NCBI GenBank assembly: GCA_012837895.1
Contig: DUQH01000082.1
Coordinates: forward strand, 1 to 64,000
Direction: 5' to 3'
Length of the DNA: 64,000 bases
DNA from: Candidatus Fermentithermobacillaceae bacterium
GTDB taxonomy: Bacteria; Bacillota; Sulfobacillia; Fermentithermobacillales; Fermentithermobacillaceae
The notes below the pieces were generated by a model. That model worked only from the letters and a program-made list of their open reading frames with translations, searched no databases and was not told the origin of the DNA. Both the position numbers and the translations under genes were made by a program. Each line of letters begins with the position of its first letter. The first letter of the stretch is position 1. Of the stretch, positions 51,086 to 61,291 are shown one piece after another.

Positions 51086-52177
51086 GTGAAACGTATCCTC
51101 CTATCAGGATACTACGGCTTTGGCAACACGGGAGACGAGGCGATTCTCGCTTCCACGGTCAAAGCTCTTAGAAAAGCACGCCCGGAGCTCGAGCTCATGG
51201 TGTTATCGGAACACCCTGAAGAAACCGGTAGCACTTACGGCGTAAGAGCATTCCACAGGATGAACCCGGCCCAGGTACTAAAAGCGGTTAACCTGGCGGA
51301 TCTTGTGGTTTTCGGCGGGGGCAGTCTGCTCCAAGACCTTACTTCTCTAAGGTCCCTGATTTACTATCTTTCGATCATCCGTGTGTCGCACTTGGTTGGG
51401 AAGCCTGTAGTGGTGTATGCAAACGGGATTGGCCCTATCAGTTCCAAGATAGGCAGGGTTCTCACCAGGCACACGCTATCAAGGGTCAAGGCAATAACCG
51501 TGAGGGATGTTGAATCCAAGGCCGAACTGAGAAAGCTCGGAGTGCCGTTAGAGGTACAAGTAACTGCAGATCCGGCCTTTCTGCTGGATCCGTCGTCTGA
51601 TCACGTGGCTGAGTCAATCCTCAAAGAGCACGGGGTAGATTCTTCCAAAGGGATAGTATGGATAGCTTTGCGCCACACGAACACCCCGCCGTGGTACCTG
51701 CAGCAAGTCGTGGATCTGGTAGGCTGGTTGAGACAAGAAAGTCTAGAGCCGTGTTTTCTGGCAATGCAGCAGCGTGACCTCGGGGTTGCTCAAATCCTCA
51801 ACCGGGAGCTGGTTTCGTCCGGGCAAGAGCCCATGGGTACAGTCTCGGGCATTTCGCCTGAAGATGCCTTGAGTATCCTGGAGAAGGGAGAGTACTGCCT
51901 GGGGATGCGCTTGCACACGTTGATACTCTCAGCCAGGGTCCAGGTTCCGTTCATGGGAGTAGAGATAGACCCGAAAATCGGTGCTTTCTGCAGGGGTGCC
52001 GGTTGCCCGGTACTGCCAAATCCTGATCCTGCCCGGCCCAATTTCAACATGAGGGATGAATTTGAGGCTTTCATGCAAGACGGGGATAACTTAAGGCAGG
52101 CGCTTCAGCAACACCTGCCACGATTCCGCTCCCTGGCCCAGCAAAACATAGACATGGTTTTGGCTTGTCTTGAGTGA
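51086..52177 (+). CDS. csaB: Polysaccharide pyruvyl transferase CsaB
   Basis: 363 aa from a GTG at 51086 with GGGGTG upstream. VKRILLSGYYGFGNTGDEAIL (in part SGYYGFGNTGDEAIL), VFGGGSLLQDLTS, YANGIGPIS, VTVRD-type ITVRDVESKAELRKLG and GMRLHTLILSARV are typical of CsaB. It adds pyruvate ketals to secondary wall polymers so that SLH-domain S-layer proteins can bind. This implies an S-layer in the organism. Single rightward gene, ending 24 bp from the convergent 139-aa gene. Confidence 0.95.
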   Translation: MKRILLSGYYGFGNTGDEAILASTVKALRKARPELELMVLSEHPEETGSTYGVRAFHRMNPAQVLKAVNLADLVVFGGGSLLQDLTSLRSLIYYLSIIRVSHLVGKPVVVYANGIGPISSKIGRVLTRHTLSRVKAITVRDVESKAELRKLGVPLEVQVTADPAFLLDPSSDHVAESILKEHGVDSSKGIVWIALRHTNTPPWYLQQVVDLVGWLRQESLEPCFLAMQQRDLGVAQILNRELVSSGQEPMGTVSGISPEDALSILEKGEYCLGMRLHTLILSARVQVPFMGVEIDPKIGAFCRGAGCPVLPNPDPARPNFNMRDEFEAFMQDGDNLRQALQQHLPRFRSLAQQNIDMVLACLE

Positions 52178-52201
52178 CGTCCCCGGACCTACCGTGTCGT
52201 A

Positions 52202-52621
52202 CTACTCTGTTTTGAACCCGCCTCTAACCATGACAATCACATCGGTTGTGGCCCTAATTCCCCTTCCGTCATCCCTGGGAACAAGCAACAGGTGGTTGGC
52301 AGGGACTGCCTCGCCACCCTTGAGATCCACGCCCTGGGTAACGTCGCACAGGCCTCCAAGGTCTGAATCTATTACAGTAGCTTGTCCGCCCCTGAGGATG
52401 ATTTCAGTGCCTGAATACCCTCTCAGGATTTGCCCCGGGGCAAGTTCAATCACAGACATCTTTAGCCTTGATTCAACATACGCCCTGGTAACTAAGGGGT
52501 CACCTTCGCTCCCCGGCAACGGCATGTCCGAAGCAGCAAACCCTTTGCCGAACCATCCAAGGGCAGCGCCTAGTGATACCATCAAAACTGCATAGACTAA
52601 ACCTTTCTTCTTGCTTGCCAT
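52202..52621 (-). CDS. Small membrane-anchored or secreted protein of unknown function
   Basis: 139 aa. N-terminal membrane helix or signal (LVYAVLMVSLGAALGWFG), then PLPGSEGDPLVTRAYVESRL and a beta-rich region with LAPGQILRGYSGTEIILRGG. I do not recognise a named family, although the phrase GDPLVTRAYV recalls conserved Bacillota proteins. The ATG has AAAGGAG and follows prfB by 17 bp, so it is cotranscribed. It would act on the outer face of the membrane. Confidence 0.75.
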   Translation of the reverse strand: MASKKKGLVYAVLMVSLGAALGWFGKGFAASDMPLPGSEGDPLVTRAYVESRLKMSVIELAPGQILRGYSGTEIILRGGQATVIDSDLGGLCDVTQGVDLKGGEAVPANHLLLVPRDDGRGIRATTDVIVMVRGGFKTE

Positions 52622-52638
52622 TTTGGGCTCTCCTTTCC

Positions 52639-53740
52639 CTACCCTAATGCATCCTGCCTCAGTTTGGCGTATATGAAATCGTCAATGTCACCGTCCATTA
52701 CCCTTTCTACACTGCCGGCTTCAACTCCGGTACGGTGATCCTTGACCAAGGTGTATGGTTGGAACACATAAGACCTTATCTGGCTGCCCCATGCTATCTC
52801 CTTTTGAGGCCCTCTGAGCGCCTCGATTTGCTTGAGCCGCTCTTCTTCCTTTAGTGCCAGGAGCTTCGCTTTGAGCATCCTCATAGCTACCGCCCTGTTA
52901 GAGTGCTGGGAGCGTTCGTTTTGACACGTCACGACTATACCCGTGGGGATGTGGGTTATCCGTACCGCAGAATCGGTCTTGTTCACATGCTGCCCGCCGG
53001 CACCTGAAGACCTAAAGGTGTCAATCTTGAGTTCTTCAGGGTTGAGGTCTATCTCGGCCTCTTCCTCGATTTCAGGCAACACATCAACTGACGCAAAAGA
53101 AGTATGGCGCCGCTGGTTTGCGTCAAACGGGGAAATCCTTACAAGCCTGTGGACCCCCTTCTCAGTGCGCAGGAAACCGTAGGCATAGTCTCCCCGGACA
53201 GAGAAGCTAACGCTCTTGAGTCCCGCCTCCTCTCCTGGGAGTATATCGAGGGCTTCCATCTGGAACCCTTTGCGTTCCGCCCAACGGGAATACATCCGGT
53301 AGAGCATGCTCACCCAATCCATAGCTTCTGTGCCGCCTGCACCTGCATGGAGGGTTACAATTGCATCCCTTGAATCGTATTCACCTGACAGAAGCGTCTC
53401 AAGTTCGAAGTCCCGGACCCTAGCGGCAGCTTCTTGCGCTGATTTAGTGAGATCGTCCAGAAGTCCAATATCCCCTTCTTCCTGAGCCAGCCGGGCAATC
53501 TCTATGTTGTCGGTGACTAATGTCTCAAGTTCCTTGTACCGCTTGATTTTGTTCTCAATCCGGCTGATCCCGGTGCCTACTTTCCTTGCTCTCTGCTGGT
53601 CCTGCCAGATTGACGGATCTTCCATCTGCTTCCTCAGGGAATCAAGTTGCTGTTCAAGCCCTGGAAAGTCAAAGAGACCTCCCGATATTGCTTAATCTCT
53701 CCTGCAAGGCCTCAAACTCGCTTATGACCTGTTCATACAT
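52639..53740 (-). CDS. prfB: Peptide chain release factor 2 with programmed +1 frameshift
   Basis: 366 aa when read through a +1 shift. Translation starts at the ATG at 53740 (SD AGGGGGA), gives 23 codons ending RSL, and meets CTT-TGA-C, with the in-frame TGA at 53671-53669; an internal SD-like GGGAGG lies just upstream. Slipping by one base (skipping 53671) enters the long frame beginning DFPGLEQQL. RF2 motifs are intact: GGQHVNKTDSAVRITHIPTG (GGQ) and the SPF stop-reading tripeptide in ISPFDANQRR. The shift is the known autoregulation of RF2 and is not a mutation. Between secA and a small anchored protein. Confidence 0.97.
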
Positions 53741-53784
53741 GCCAATTCCCCCTAAACCTGATTTGGATATGGTGTTCAACTACA

Positions 53785-56523
53785 CTACCCGAGTTTACCA
53801 CAGCAATGCTTGTATTTCTTGCCGCTCCCGCACGGGCAGGGCGCATTGCGCCCAACCTTCCGCGCAGTTTGCTGTACAGAGGGTTTACCGCCGGCAGGCC
53901 CCGCCCGGGTACCCAGATCTAACCTTGCCGGAGCAGGCGCCTGGGTTTGGCGCCGCCTGACAGGTTCACCGCTTCGCGACAAAGTCACCTTGAAAATATA
54001 AGCTACGGTGTCTTTTTCAATGCTTTGAACCATAGCTTGGAAAATCTCGTAACTCTCTTTTTGGTATTCAAGGAGGGGATCCCTCTGGCCGTATGCCCGG
54101 AGGCCGATCCCTTGCCTAAGGCTTTCCATGGCCTGGAGATGCCCTATCCACTTTTGGTCAACTACCCTCAAGAGTATCAGGCGCTCGATTTCCTGCAAGT
54201 GTTCACCCAGGTCTTCAGCTTTTTGCTTGTATGCCTCATGGAAAATCTGTGTAACAGATCCAAGAGCTTCTTCCCTGGATCCGGCCTGTTCAAACACGGC
54301 GGTGAAATCTGCTTCAGGCAGCATCTCCCTCAGGTAAGATTCCAGGCCCGCGAAGTCAACTTCTGCTTGAGACACACCGGGAGCCCAGAACAGTTCAAAA
54401 CCCAACCCGATCGACCTATCCATCATCCCCTGCACTATGCCTGAGAGTTTGTCGCTCTCGAGCACTTCACGTCTCTGGGCGTAAATCACTTCCCGCTGTT
54501 TGTTCAAAACGTTATCGTATTCAAGCACATTCTTCCTGATCGAGAAGTTATGAGCTTCTATCCTTTTCTGGGCAGTCTCCACCGACTTGGTGATAAGCGG
54601 GTGTTCTATAGGTTCGTCTTCGGCAAACCCCATCTTCTCCATTACGCTTCCAATCATGTCCCCGCCAAACAGCCTCATGAGTTCGTCTTCTATGGACAAA
54701 TAAAACCTTGAAGAACCAGGGTCACCTTGCCTGCCGGCCCGTCCCCTCAACTGGTTGTCTATGCGCCTTGCTTCGTGCCTCTCTGTCCCGATCACATGAA
54801 GCCCGCCCAAGGCTACAACCTCATTGTGCTCACTGTCTGTGAGCTTTCTAGCTGCCTCATATAGCTCCTGGTACCGCTTCCTTGCCTCTATTACAATTTC
54901 CAGGTACTCATCTGTTTCCCCTGAGTCTATCTTGGCAAGCATTGCCTGGGGAAGCACCTTTTCAGAAGCTATGGCGATAACATCAGGCTCAAAACCTTCT
55001 CTCTTCAGGCTGGACCTGGCCATGAACTCAGGGTTCCCTCCCAGGAGTATGTCCGTGCCCCTACCTGCCATGTTGGTAGCTATTGTCACGGCTCCCTTTC
55101 GCCCGGCCTGGGCCACTATCTCAGCTTCCCTTTGGTGGTGTTTGGCGTTGAGTACTTCGTGCGGAATTCCCCTGGTCTTCAGCATGCGGGATAAGACTTC
55201 GGATTTTTCCACTGACCTGGTACCTACAAGCACAGGCCGGCCGCTCTTGTGAAGCTCAGCTATTTCTTCCACGACAGCATTGAACTTAGCTTTCTCTGTG
55301 GCCCAGATGGAATCTGGCATAGCAGTCCTTATAAGAGGCCTGTTAGGCGGTATAGACACCACATCCATGTTGTAGATCTCGATAAACTCTGACTCCTCAG
55401 TGGCAGCCGTTCCTGTCATTCCTGCCAGCTTCTTGTACATCCTGAAGAAATTCTGCACGGTTATGGTGGCAAGGGTGTCAGACTCCTCCCGGACTGTAAC
55501 CCCTTCCTTAGCTTCTATGGCCTGGTGGAGCCCGTCAGAGAACCGCCTACCCGGCAGTATACGGCCTGTAAACTCGTCAACTATGAGCACTTCGCCGTCT
55601 TTCACCACATAGTCCACATCGCGGTGCATGAGCTCTTTGGCTTTGACTGCCTGCTTGACGTAATGCTCGATACCGATATTTGCTTCTGAAGAAATGTCGT
55701 CAATTCCAAGGAAATCCTCAATGAGCTCAATGCCTTCTTCGGTGAACGCAACCGTCTTGGCCTTTTCTTCTACCGTGTAATGCTTATCCCTAACCAACCG
55801 GTCAGCCAGCAGTTTGAACTTGCGATACCTGTCTGTGGAGCCCTCTACCTGGCCTGAAATGATTAGGGGAGTCCTAGCCTCGTCTATGAGGATTGAATCG
55901 ACTTCGTCGATTATGGCGTAATCAAGGGTGCTCTGGACCAAGTCCTGCTTGCGCAAAGCCATGTTGTCCCTCAAGTAATCGAAACCGAATTCGGTGTTGG
56001 TCCCGTATATTATCGGGCAGGAATAAGAACGCTGTTTCACAACAGGGTCCATGCCCGGGACCACCAATCCTACGTCCAAGCCCAGGAAACGGTAGATTTG
56101 GCCCATCCATTCCCTGTCCCGTGAAGCAAGGTAATCGTTTACCGTGACCACATGGACGGTAAAACCCCCTATTGCGTTAAGATATGCAGGTAAAGTAGCG
56201 ACCAGGGTCTTGCCTTCTCCTGTCTGCATTTCTGCGATCCTGCCCTGGTGTAAGACAGCTCCGCCCATTATTTGCACATCAAAATGCCTCATATCAAGCA
56301 CGCGCCTGCCTGTTTCGCGAACCACAGCAAAAGCTTCAGGAAGCAAGCTGTCAAGGGACTCGCCTCTTGAGACTCGCTCACGGAACTCACCGGTCTTGGC
56401 CTGGAGTTCTGAGTCAGTTAGTTTCCTCATATCAGGCTCAAGTTTAGATACAGTCTCAACAGTACGGGACAGCTTGCGTAATTCCCGTTCATTGGAGTTA
56501 AACAGATTTCTAAACAAAGACAC
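53785..56523 (-). CDS. secA: Preprotein translocase ATPase SecA
   Basis: 912 aa. Walker [20 protein letters not shown]-type loop near 103, [19 protein letters not shown] (Walker B region), [29 protein letters not shown] and [10 protein letters not shown], and a C-terminal zinc-binding SEC-C motif ([13 protein letters not shown]). Drives Sec-dependent export. The GTG has AAAGGGGA. secA-prfB is a conserved Bacillota order. The linker before SEC-C is Pro/Arg/Ala-rich. Confidence 0.99.
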   Translation of the reverse strand: MSLFRNLFNSNERELRKLSRTVETVSKLEPDMRKLTDSELQAKTGEFRERVSRGESLDSLLPEAFAVVRETGRRVLDMRHFDVQIMGGAVLHQGRIAEMQTGEGKTLVATLPAYLNAIGGFTVHVVTVNDYLASRDREWMGQIYRFLGLDVGLVVPGMDPVVKQRSYSCPIIYGTNTEFGFDYLRDNMALRKQDLVQSTLDYAIIDEVDSILIDEARTPLIISGQVEGSTDRYRKFKLLADRLVRDKHYTVEEKAKTVAFTEEGIELIEDFLGIDDISSEANIGIEHYVKQAVKAKELMHRDVDYVVKDGEVLIVDEFTGRILPGRRFSDGLHQAIEAKEGVTVREESDTLATITVQNFFRMYKKLAGMTGTAATEESEFIEIYNMDVVSIPPNRPLIRTAMPDSIWATEKAKFNAVVEEIAELHKSGRPVLVGTRSVEKSEVLSRMLKTRGIPHEVLNAKHHQREAEIVAQAGRKGAVTIATNMAGRGTDILLGGNPEFMARSSLKREGFEPDVIAIASEKVLPQAMLAKIDSGETDEYLEIVIEARKRYQELYEAARKLTDSEHNEVVALGGLHVIGTERHEARRIDNQLRGRAGRQGDPGSSRFYLSIEDELMRLFGGDMIGSVMEKMGFAEDEPIEHPLITKSVETAQKRIEAHNFSIRKNVLEYDNVLNKQREVIYAQRREVLESDKLSGIVQGMMDRSIGLGFELFWAPGVSQAEVDFAGLESYLREMLPEADFTAVFEQAGSREEALGSVTQIFHEAYKQKAEDLGEHLQEIERLILLRVVDQKWIGHLQAMESLRQGIGLRAYGQRDPLLEYQKESYEIFQAMVQSIEKDTVAYIFKVTLSRSGEPVRRRQTQAPAPARLDLGTRAGPAGGKPSVQQTARKVGRNAPCPCGSGKKYKHCCGKLG

Positions 56524-56582
56524 AACTATCCCCTTTTCACGTTTGAGGTTACCGGGCGCAACACTTTTCCTCTTAGACGTGT

Positions 56583-57155
56583 TCAGCTAATTCTAGCATC
56601 CTTTTGGGTATCAGGGAAACCGCGGTGCAGCGTGTGAAGGACAAACCACAACACGCCGGCGGCCATCAAAATGTCACCGACGCTGAAGGTAGTAGGGTCT
56701 TTAGAAAGGAATCTCCATCCGAAAATATCCGCAAGAAACCTCAGTCTCACGCCGTCTGGAATCACCTGGTGGGTAAGGCTTAAGCCCAAGTCTTGCACCT
56801 GGCTCTCAAGCAAGCTCATCCCTATTCCGTGAGGGTCAACAGGCATCCTGCCCCCGTTAGTTATTATGGCCACGAAGTTGAGAAACATCCCTGCAGCCAT
56901 GGGAGTAAACCCGGGAAGCTTGAGGTTTGGATATAGCCCGTAGAAAAGCATAAGGTAGGTGACTAACGATATTGCAGTACATAAAGCAGGGGAAGGCTCA
57001 ACCTTTCCTTGTAGCAACAAGATGGAACCGAACTTAACCGCGAAAGAAGCTGCAATCCAAGGGAAACGCTCAAGTCTTAACTCGCCAAGCCTTGACAGTT
57101 TCCCCCCTGATAACACGCCGAGCACAAGCGAGAGTAACACCACAAACCTAAACAA
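56583..57155 (-). CDS. DUF5317 family membrane protein
   Basis: 190 aa. About five hydrophobic segments: near 1-20, 30-50, 62-78, 83-105 and a C-terminal one near 160-178. The phrase [19 protein letters not shown] is characteristic of DUF5317, common in Bacillota and usually near HD-GYP genes. The TTG start has AAGGA. Lies 4 bp after the HD-GYP gene and upstream of secA. Function unknown. Confidence 0.85.
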   Translation of the reverse strand: MFRFVVLLSLVLGVLSGGKLSRLGELRLERFPWIAASFAVKFGSILLLQGKVEPSPALCTAISLVTYLMLFYGLYPNLKLPGFTPMAAGMFLNFVAIITNGGRMPVDPHGIGMSLLESQVQDLGLSLTHQVIPDGVRLRFLADIFGWRFLSKDPTTFSVGDILMAAGVLWFVLHTLHRGFPDTQKDARIS

Positions 57156-57159
57156 ACCA

Positions 57160-58410
57160 TCACTTCCTTAGGAGCTCATGATCAATTATCTTGAGCATAG
57201 CTTCTACCACTTTAGGATCGAATTGCGTTCCTGAGCACCTAAGCAACTCTTCCTTTGCTTCCTCATATGACATTTTCTCTTTGTAAGGCCTGTCTGTAGT
57301 CATCGCATCAAAGGCGTCAGCACACGCGATTATGCGGGCACCTAAGGGGATTTCCTCAGCGGCCAGCCTGTCAGGGAAGCCTGTTCCGTCCCATCGCTCG
57401 TGATGATGCCTTACCCATTGTTCGCCTTTTCCGAGGAACTTCATAACCTTAATTATGTCTGCACCGATTTCACTGTGCTTCTTCATCTCTTCGTACTCGT
57501 TGTAAGTAAAAGGGCCTTCCTTCTTCAACAGGCTGTCTGACATGCCCACCTTGCCAACGTCATGGAGCAGCCCCACGTACTTGATGAGTTCCACCTCTTC
57601 GTCGCTGAGTCCCAGGAGCTTGGCAAGTTTGCCTGAATACTCTGAAACCCTTACTGAGTGACCATGGGTATATGAATCCCGGGCATCCAGGGCGGTACTC
57701 AAGGCAGCAGCCATTTCGTTGTAGGTTTCCCAAAGGTCAATGTATTTTTGGAGGGAAACCTTGGTAACTATGAGGGGCAGGTAAAAAAACACGAGCACCG
57801 GAGGGCTTGTCTGCTGGACTACCAGCACCATGAGCGCACCCACAGGGAACAAAGCAAACATGTTTGGAAGCATCCACACGATGTTACGGCGCCATATTGA
57901 TGAAAACGACACTCTCATGTCGAGGGCAATTCCTCCACCGATCAAGCAGGCATTAAGGAGGGTAAAAGCTGAAGCGGCCAGTATGAAAGCAACTAAACCT
58001 TTCGGGAATTCAATGTTTCCAAATCCGCCATAAACCATGAAGTATATTTGGGAGAATACATAAGCGCATATGGTTAAGACGCCCCTGTTAAACATTACCA
58101 CGGTTGTCGGCACTTCAAGGGACAAATCTCTCTTACGCAAAGTAGCCACGGCAGCCACCCACATCCCCACTGCCGGCCCATATAGCACAATCACTGTGAG
58201 TATCAAGGGGGTAGCCATAGAGGCAGTGCCTTTTCCTCTGGGGAACGGTACTGCTGCGGCTTCGCCGCACGCAACCAAAACGGCGAGGAAAAGCACTTCA
58301 GCTAAGTGACCGCCATCCTCAAATCTGGGGATATTGGTTGCGAGAAGGAAAATGCCCAGGCCTGCAATGCCCCAAGCGTATGCGTTAAAGAGTCTGAATC
58401 CTTTTTTCAA
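57160..58410 (-). CDS. Membrane-bound HD-GYP domain phosphodiesterase
   Basis: 416 aa from a TTG at 58410 with the SD GAGGTG (an ATG at 58425 has none). Seven to eight membrane helices (MASE-like sensor) occupy residues 10-220, followed by the HD-GYP domain: ARDSYTHGHSVRVSEYSGKLA, LLHDVGKVG (HD), HSEIGADII, HHERWDGTGFP (HHExxDGxGYP variant) and ACADAFDAMTTDRPYK. The metal ligands are intact, so cyclic-di-GMP hydrolysis is plausible. DUF5317 follows at once. Confidence 0.93.
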   Translation of the reverse strand: MKKGFRLFNAYAWGIAGLGIFLLATNIPRFEDGGHLAEVLFLAVLVACGEAAAVPFPRGKGTASMATPLILTVIVLYGPAVGMWVAAVATLRKRDLSLEVPTTVVMFNRGVLTICAYVFSQIYFMVYGGFGNIEFPKGLVAFILAASAFTLLNACLIGGGIALDMRVSFSSIWRRNIVWMLPNMFALFPVGALMVLVVQQTSPPVLVFFYLPLIVTKVSLQKYIDLWETYNEMAAALSTALDARDSYTHGHSVRVSEYSGKLAKLLGLSDEEVELIKYVGLLHDVGKVGMSDSLLKKEGPFTYNEYEEMKKHSEIGADIIKVMKFLGKGEQWVRHHHERWDGTGFPDRLAAEEIPLGARIIACADAFDAMTTDRPYKEKMSYEEAKEELLRCSGTQFDPKVVEAMLKIIDHELLRK

Positions 58411-58449
58411 TCCCGGACACCTCATAGAAGGGCCGACAGCCCCCAGTCA

Positions 58450-58527
58450 TTATCCCATCTGGAAACAAGCAGCTCCAGCCAAAAGAAGCGTAAGAATGGC
58501 AAGAATCGCCTTAAGAACCTTGTTCAC
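58450..58527 (-). CDS. Possible 25-residue hydrophobic peptide
   Basis: GTG at 58527 preceded 6 nt upstream by GGGGGG, then 25 codons: two Lys in the first six residues followed by a single hydrophobic helix rich in Leu, Ile and Ala, ending Cys-Phe-Gln-Met-Gly. It could be a small membrane peptide coexpressed with the HD-GYP gene. Too short to assign by homology, and the rest of 58528-58682 shows no gene. Confidence 0.35.
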   Translation of the reverse strand: MNKVLKAILAILTLLLAGAACFQMG

Positions 58528-58682
58528 CAGAAACCCCCCGTTACCTGCTTGTATCCGAACCGCTAATTCAGATCCACCTTGGCTCCGCTGGAAAACATTC
58601 CGGGCTGTCGGCACTATGTATCTGTTCTACATGATAGTCCAGTTTCCTCTTGATAACCAGCCAAAATTGTGACTAAGACAGT

Positions 58683-59333
58683 CTAATTGTCTAACAACAT
58701 AGGAAACTTGCGGTTAATAGCATCTAAGGTAGCTCTCACCACAGCCTCCCTCTCGTCGTAAGTAATCGGGCAAGAACCGCTAAGCATTGCCTCCTTCCCG
58801 TTCTCAACCAGGGTGACTGTCACAAGTGCTATCTTGGTCGATTTAGAGTGAGCTACAGTGACATCATTCAACACAATCTTCACCCTAGGCCTCATCAGTT
58901 TGGACAATGCATCCAGAGTTGCCTCTGCAGCAAGCCGGAGCCACCGTGTAGGTGTAGGAATCCCTGTTGCATTCCCCGACACCAAGGCATTCCCCAAGCC
59001 CAGCTCGACTGTCACTTCGGCCTCGTCCTTGCCCGATGTGAGGGAGACTCTCGTTAGCACCAGCCTGTCCTTGTCCCTGATATCCCCTTCCTGGCCCAAC
59101 TGGGCTATTGAAATCTTCCGCCTGTCTAATGTCTCGCCACAAGCTGCCAGGATCGCCGATTCGATATCCCTTGCTATGTACCTGGGAGAACGCCCTGGAC
59201 GTGCCAGTACATGGACTTCGTCGACTTCGCCATCCTTGCCAAACACTGCCCTGCAAGCTATGACGTCTTTGATCTTCTCAACAGTGCTCTCAATCTTCCT
59301 CGCTCTAGCTAACTCATCAGGCATTACTGACAC
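58683..59333 (-). CDS. Conserved-type hypothetical cytosolic protein
   Basis: 216 aa, no membrane segment. Two-part appearance: an N-terminal domain (DEVHVLARPGRSPRYIARDIESAILAACG) and a C-terminal domain starting near 95 (DEAEVTVELGLGNALVSGNATG) that has the look of a dodecin/dsRBD-like alpha-beta fold seen in Bacillota hypothetical proteins. I do not know a function. The start is either GTG at 59333 or ATG at 59324. Part of the run hpf - NTP-transferase-like - this gene - HD-GYP. Confidence 0.8.
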   Translation of the reverse strand: MSVMPDELARARKIESTVEKIKDVIACRAVFGKDGEVDEVHVLARPGRSPRYIARDIESAILAACGETLDRRKISIAQLGQEGDIRDKDRLVLTRVSLTSGKDEAEVTVELGLGNALVSGNATGIPTPTRWLRLAAEATLDALSKLMRPRVKIVLNDVTVAHSKSTKIALVTVTLVENGKEAMLSGSCPITYDEREAVVRATLDAINRKFPMLLDN

Positions 59334-59392
59334 CCCGTATCCTTAATGGCATGGCCGGACTACCATCCCGGGACAGGGGAGTTACAGCGGCG

Positions 59393-60508
59393 CTACCTAT
59401 AACCTTCGCTTTCGCTTACCACCATCTCAGCCAAAATCCACAGCCCTGCGGCAACAAGGCTGTGCCCTCCGAGAATAACCGGTATAGGTGATTCCAAGGC
59501 ACACCGTGTGAACTCCCTTACCCACTCGTCGCCAATCAGTTCATATCTGCCCAGATCAGACTGGAACCTATCCCAGTCTGAGACCTGTTTGTTCAGGTGG
59601 GCAAAGACTACCCGGCTGTCAATGAAAGCCAGGTCACATACTCTTGAGACGCATTCGAAGAATTTGCATGGGCCAAGTTCTTCAATCATGTACCCGATAA
59701 GCGAAACCACTTCGCCCCGTTCATCACGTCCAAGAGCCTTCATACCTCTTTCTTCGGAATACACGCGCATTCTGTGAACCATATTTGTGTTAATATATTG
59801 AATTACTGACGGGCCCACCCTTCCAAACACTGCGATCTCACGGGAGTCCTGCCTCAGAATCCTCAGGGCCTGCTCCAGCCTGTCCCTGGGCCAGTCCAAT
59901 GATTCAATGGCCTTAAGTGTCCTGGGCCCACAGTCAGGATGCATCCCGAGAATCTGAATATCCACAGGTGTGTCAAGGTCGAAGTTGATCCGGCCTGAAT
60001 TGGGAATCAGAATCCGGCGCATGCCTATGCCACGGAGCAAATTGCCTAAAGAGTTGTCTGACTCAGGAAGGTCAATCTCATCGATAGCGCGGGCGGGCGT
60101 AAAGGCAACCAGATCTGCAGATTGGACATTGTTTACAACTACAACGTTTTTGTTTGTCTTAAGGGAGAGGGCGATTTCATTAAACTCCCCGGCAGTCATG
60201 AGAGGAGCAGCAGCTCCTCCCATGTAAATCACCCTGTCCAAGTTGTACTTAACGATCAGTTCTCGGAGCCGGACACCAAAATGAAACCGCCGCTTGTCTG
60301 AGTCGAAATCTACTTCTGCATGCTGCGATGCTTTGCCTGCCAGACCTTCATTGTTGGTTACCAAGATCACCCGGCCGATTTCTGAAGCCTGCGCCAATTT
60401 GGCCAGGGTATCCAGCACCACTTGGGTACGGACATGTCTTATTATCTTATCGAGGGATGTCTGAGCTTGTCCTCCTTCAAAAACAACAGCAGTTACTGAA
60501 CGGTCCAT
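59393..60508 (-). CDS. Putative nucleotidyltransferase-like protein, function unknown
   Basis: 371 aa. The first half (TAVVFEGGQAQTSLDKIIRH, VILVTNNEGLAG, YMGGAAAPLMTAGEFNEI, DTPVDIQILGMHPDCGPR) looks like a GT-A/MobA-type nucleotide transferase core, with DTPVD as a potential metal site. The second half (from about 200) holds RIGR-like PSVIQYINTNMVHRMRVYSEERGM and VFAHLNKQVSDWDRFQSDLG. No motif defines a substrate. The ATG has GGAGG and is 21 bp after hpf, so the two are cotranscribed. Related unnamed proteins exist in Bacillota in my memory. Confidence 0.75.
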   Translation of the reverse strand: MDRSVTAVVFEGGQAQTSLDKIIRHVRTQVVLDTLAKLAQASEIGRVILVTNNEGLAGKASQHAEVDFDSDKRRFHFGVRLRELIVKYNLDRVIYMGGAAAPLMTAGEFNEIALSLKTNKNVVVVNNVQSADLVAFTPARAIDEIDLPESDNSLGNLLRGIGMRRILIPNSGRINFDLDTPVDIQILGMHPDCGPRTLKAIESLDWPRDRLEQALRILRQDSREIAVFGRVGPSVIQYINTNMVHRMRVYSEERGMKALGRDERGEVVSLIGYMIEELGPCKFFECVSRVCDLAFIDSRVVFAHLNKQVSDWDRFQSDLGRYELIGDEWVREFTRCALESPIPVILGGHSLVAAGLWILAEMVVSESEGYR

Positions 60509-60529
60509 GCAATGCCTCCGTTCCCGGAG

Positions 60530-61048
60530 TTACATATTCTCAGGCTCGATGAGCCCGAAGTTTCCGTCTTTGCGCTTGTAGATCACATTTACGACTCCTG
60601 TTTCACCGTTGGGGAATACGAAAAAGTCGTGGCCCAGAAGTTCCATTTGAAGCGCAGCTTCTTCCGGCGACATAGGTTTCATGGAAAACCGCTTCACCTT
60701 GACTATTTTGCCGGTTTCGGGCTCTTGCTTTCCCTGGTCAAGCTTTATCTCAGGCCTATCACGCCTTAGCAGCCTGGTCTTGTATTTCTCGAGCTGGCGC
60801 TCCAGTTTCTCCACTACAAGATCAACCGATGAAAATGCATCCTGGCCAGATTCTTCAGCCCGCACGATCATGCTGTTGAGAGGAATGGTGACTTCTACTA
60901 CATATCTGCCCCGCACAGTTGAAAAGGTAACCTGGCACACCGCAGGATCGTGCCTACTGTATTTTTCAAGCTTGCTGAGCCTTTTCTCTGCATACTGCCG
61001 GAGTGCAGGTGCTACATCTATGTTCTTCCCTCGGATATTGATCTCCAT
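60530..61048 (-). CDS. hpf: Ribosome hibernation promoting factor, long form
   Basis: 172 aa from the ATG at 61048. N-terminal S30AE domain (INIRGKNIDVAPALRQYAEKRLSKLEKY in part; YVVEVTIPLNSMIVRAEE) binds the decoding centre; the C-terminal domain (RFSMKPMSPEEAALQMELLGHDFFVFPN) dimerises 70S into 100S ribosomes. Typical single long HPF of Bacillota. Divergent from the cold-shock gene across a 330-bp region with DnaA-box-like sites. Confidence 0.98.
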   Translation of the reverse strand: MEINIRGKNIDVAPALRQYAEKRLSKLEKYSRHDPAVCQVTFSTVRGRYVVEVTIPLNSMIVRAEESGQDAFSSVDLVVEKLERQLEKYKTRLLRRDRPEIKLDQGKQEPETGKIVKVKRFSMKPMSPEEAALQMELLGHDFFVFPNGETGVVNVIYKRKDGNFGLIEPENM

Positions 61049-61199
61049 CCCGCATACCCCCAACTGAAGTATTTGCCTTATAGTTATTCCCTATGAAGGA
61101 AACTGACACCTTCAAATGCGTTCTATGGGAATCATACCTCATATACTAATCTTCGATATATTGTAGCCCAAGTCAATACGCCTAATCGACACATATTGA

Positions 61200-61273
61200 C
61201 AATCCACAGATATATCCCCAATCGAAAACCGGGTTTTAACTGGTTATCAACACAATTACCCACATTATCCACA
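61200..61273. promoter_or_regulatory. Cluster of DnaA-box-like 9-mers
   Basis: In the same orientation: TTATCAACA (61244-61252, 8/9), TTACCCACA (61256-61264, 8/9), TTATCCACA (61265-61273, perfect), and a weaker CAATCCACA (61200-61208, 7/9). The region is AT-richer than its surroundings. It lies in the hpf/csp divergent region, just upstream of the csp promoter. There is no dnaA or dnaN nearby, so it may be a DnaA-regulated promoter or a titration site. Confidence 0.6.
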
Positions 61274-61291
61274 GAGATAACCGATTGAGTG

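Noticed and set aside
53625-53740. prfB as a frameshifted pseudogene
   Set aside because: The break is CTT-TGA-C with an upstream SD-like GGGAGG, the known programmed +1 shift of RF2.
61200-61273. Replication origin
   Set aside because: Only three to four boxes in one orientation, no clear AT-rich unwinding element and no dnaA, dnaN or rpmH nearby.
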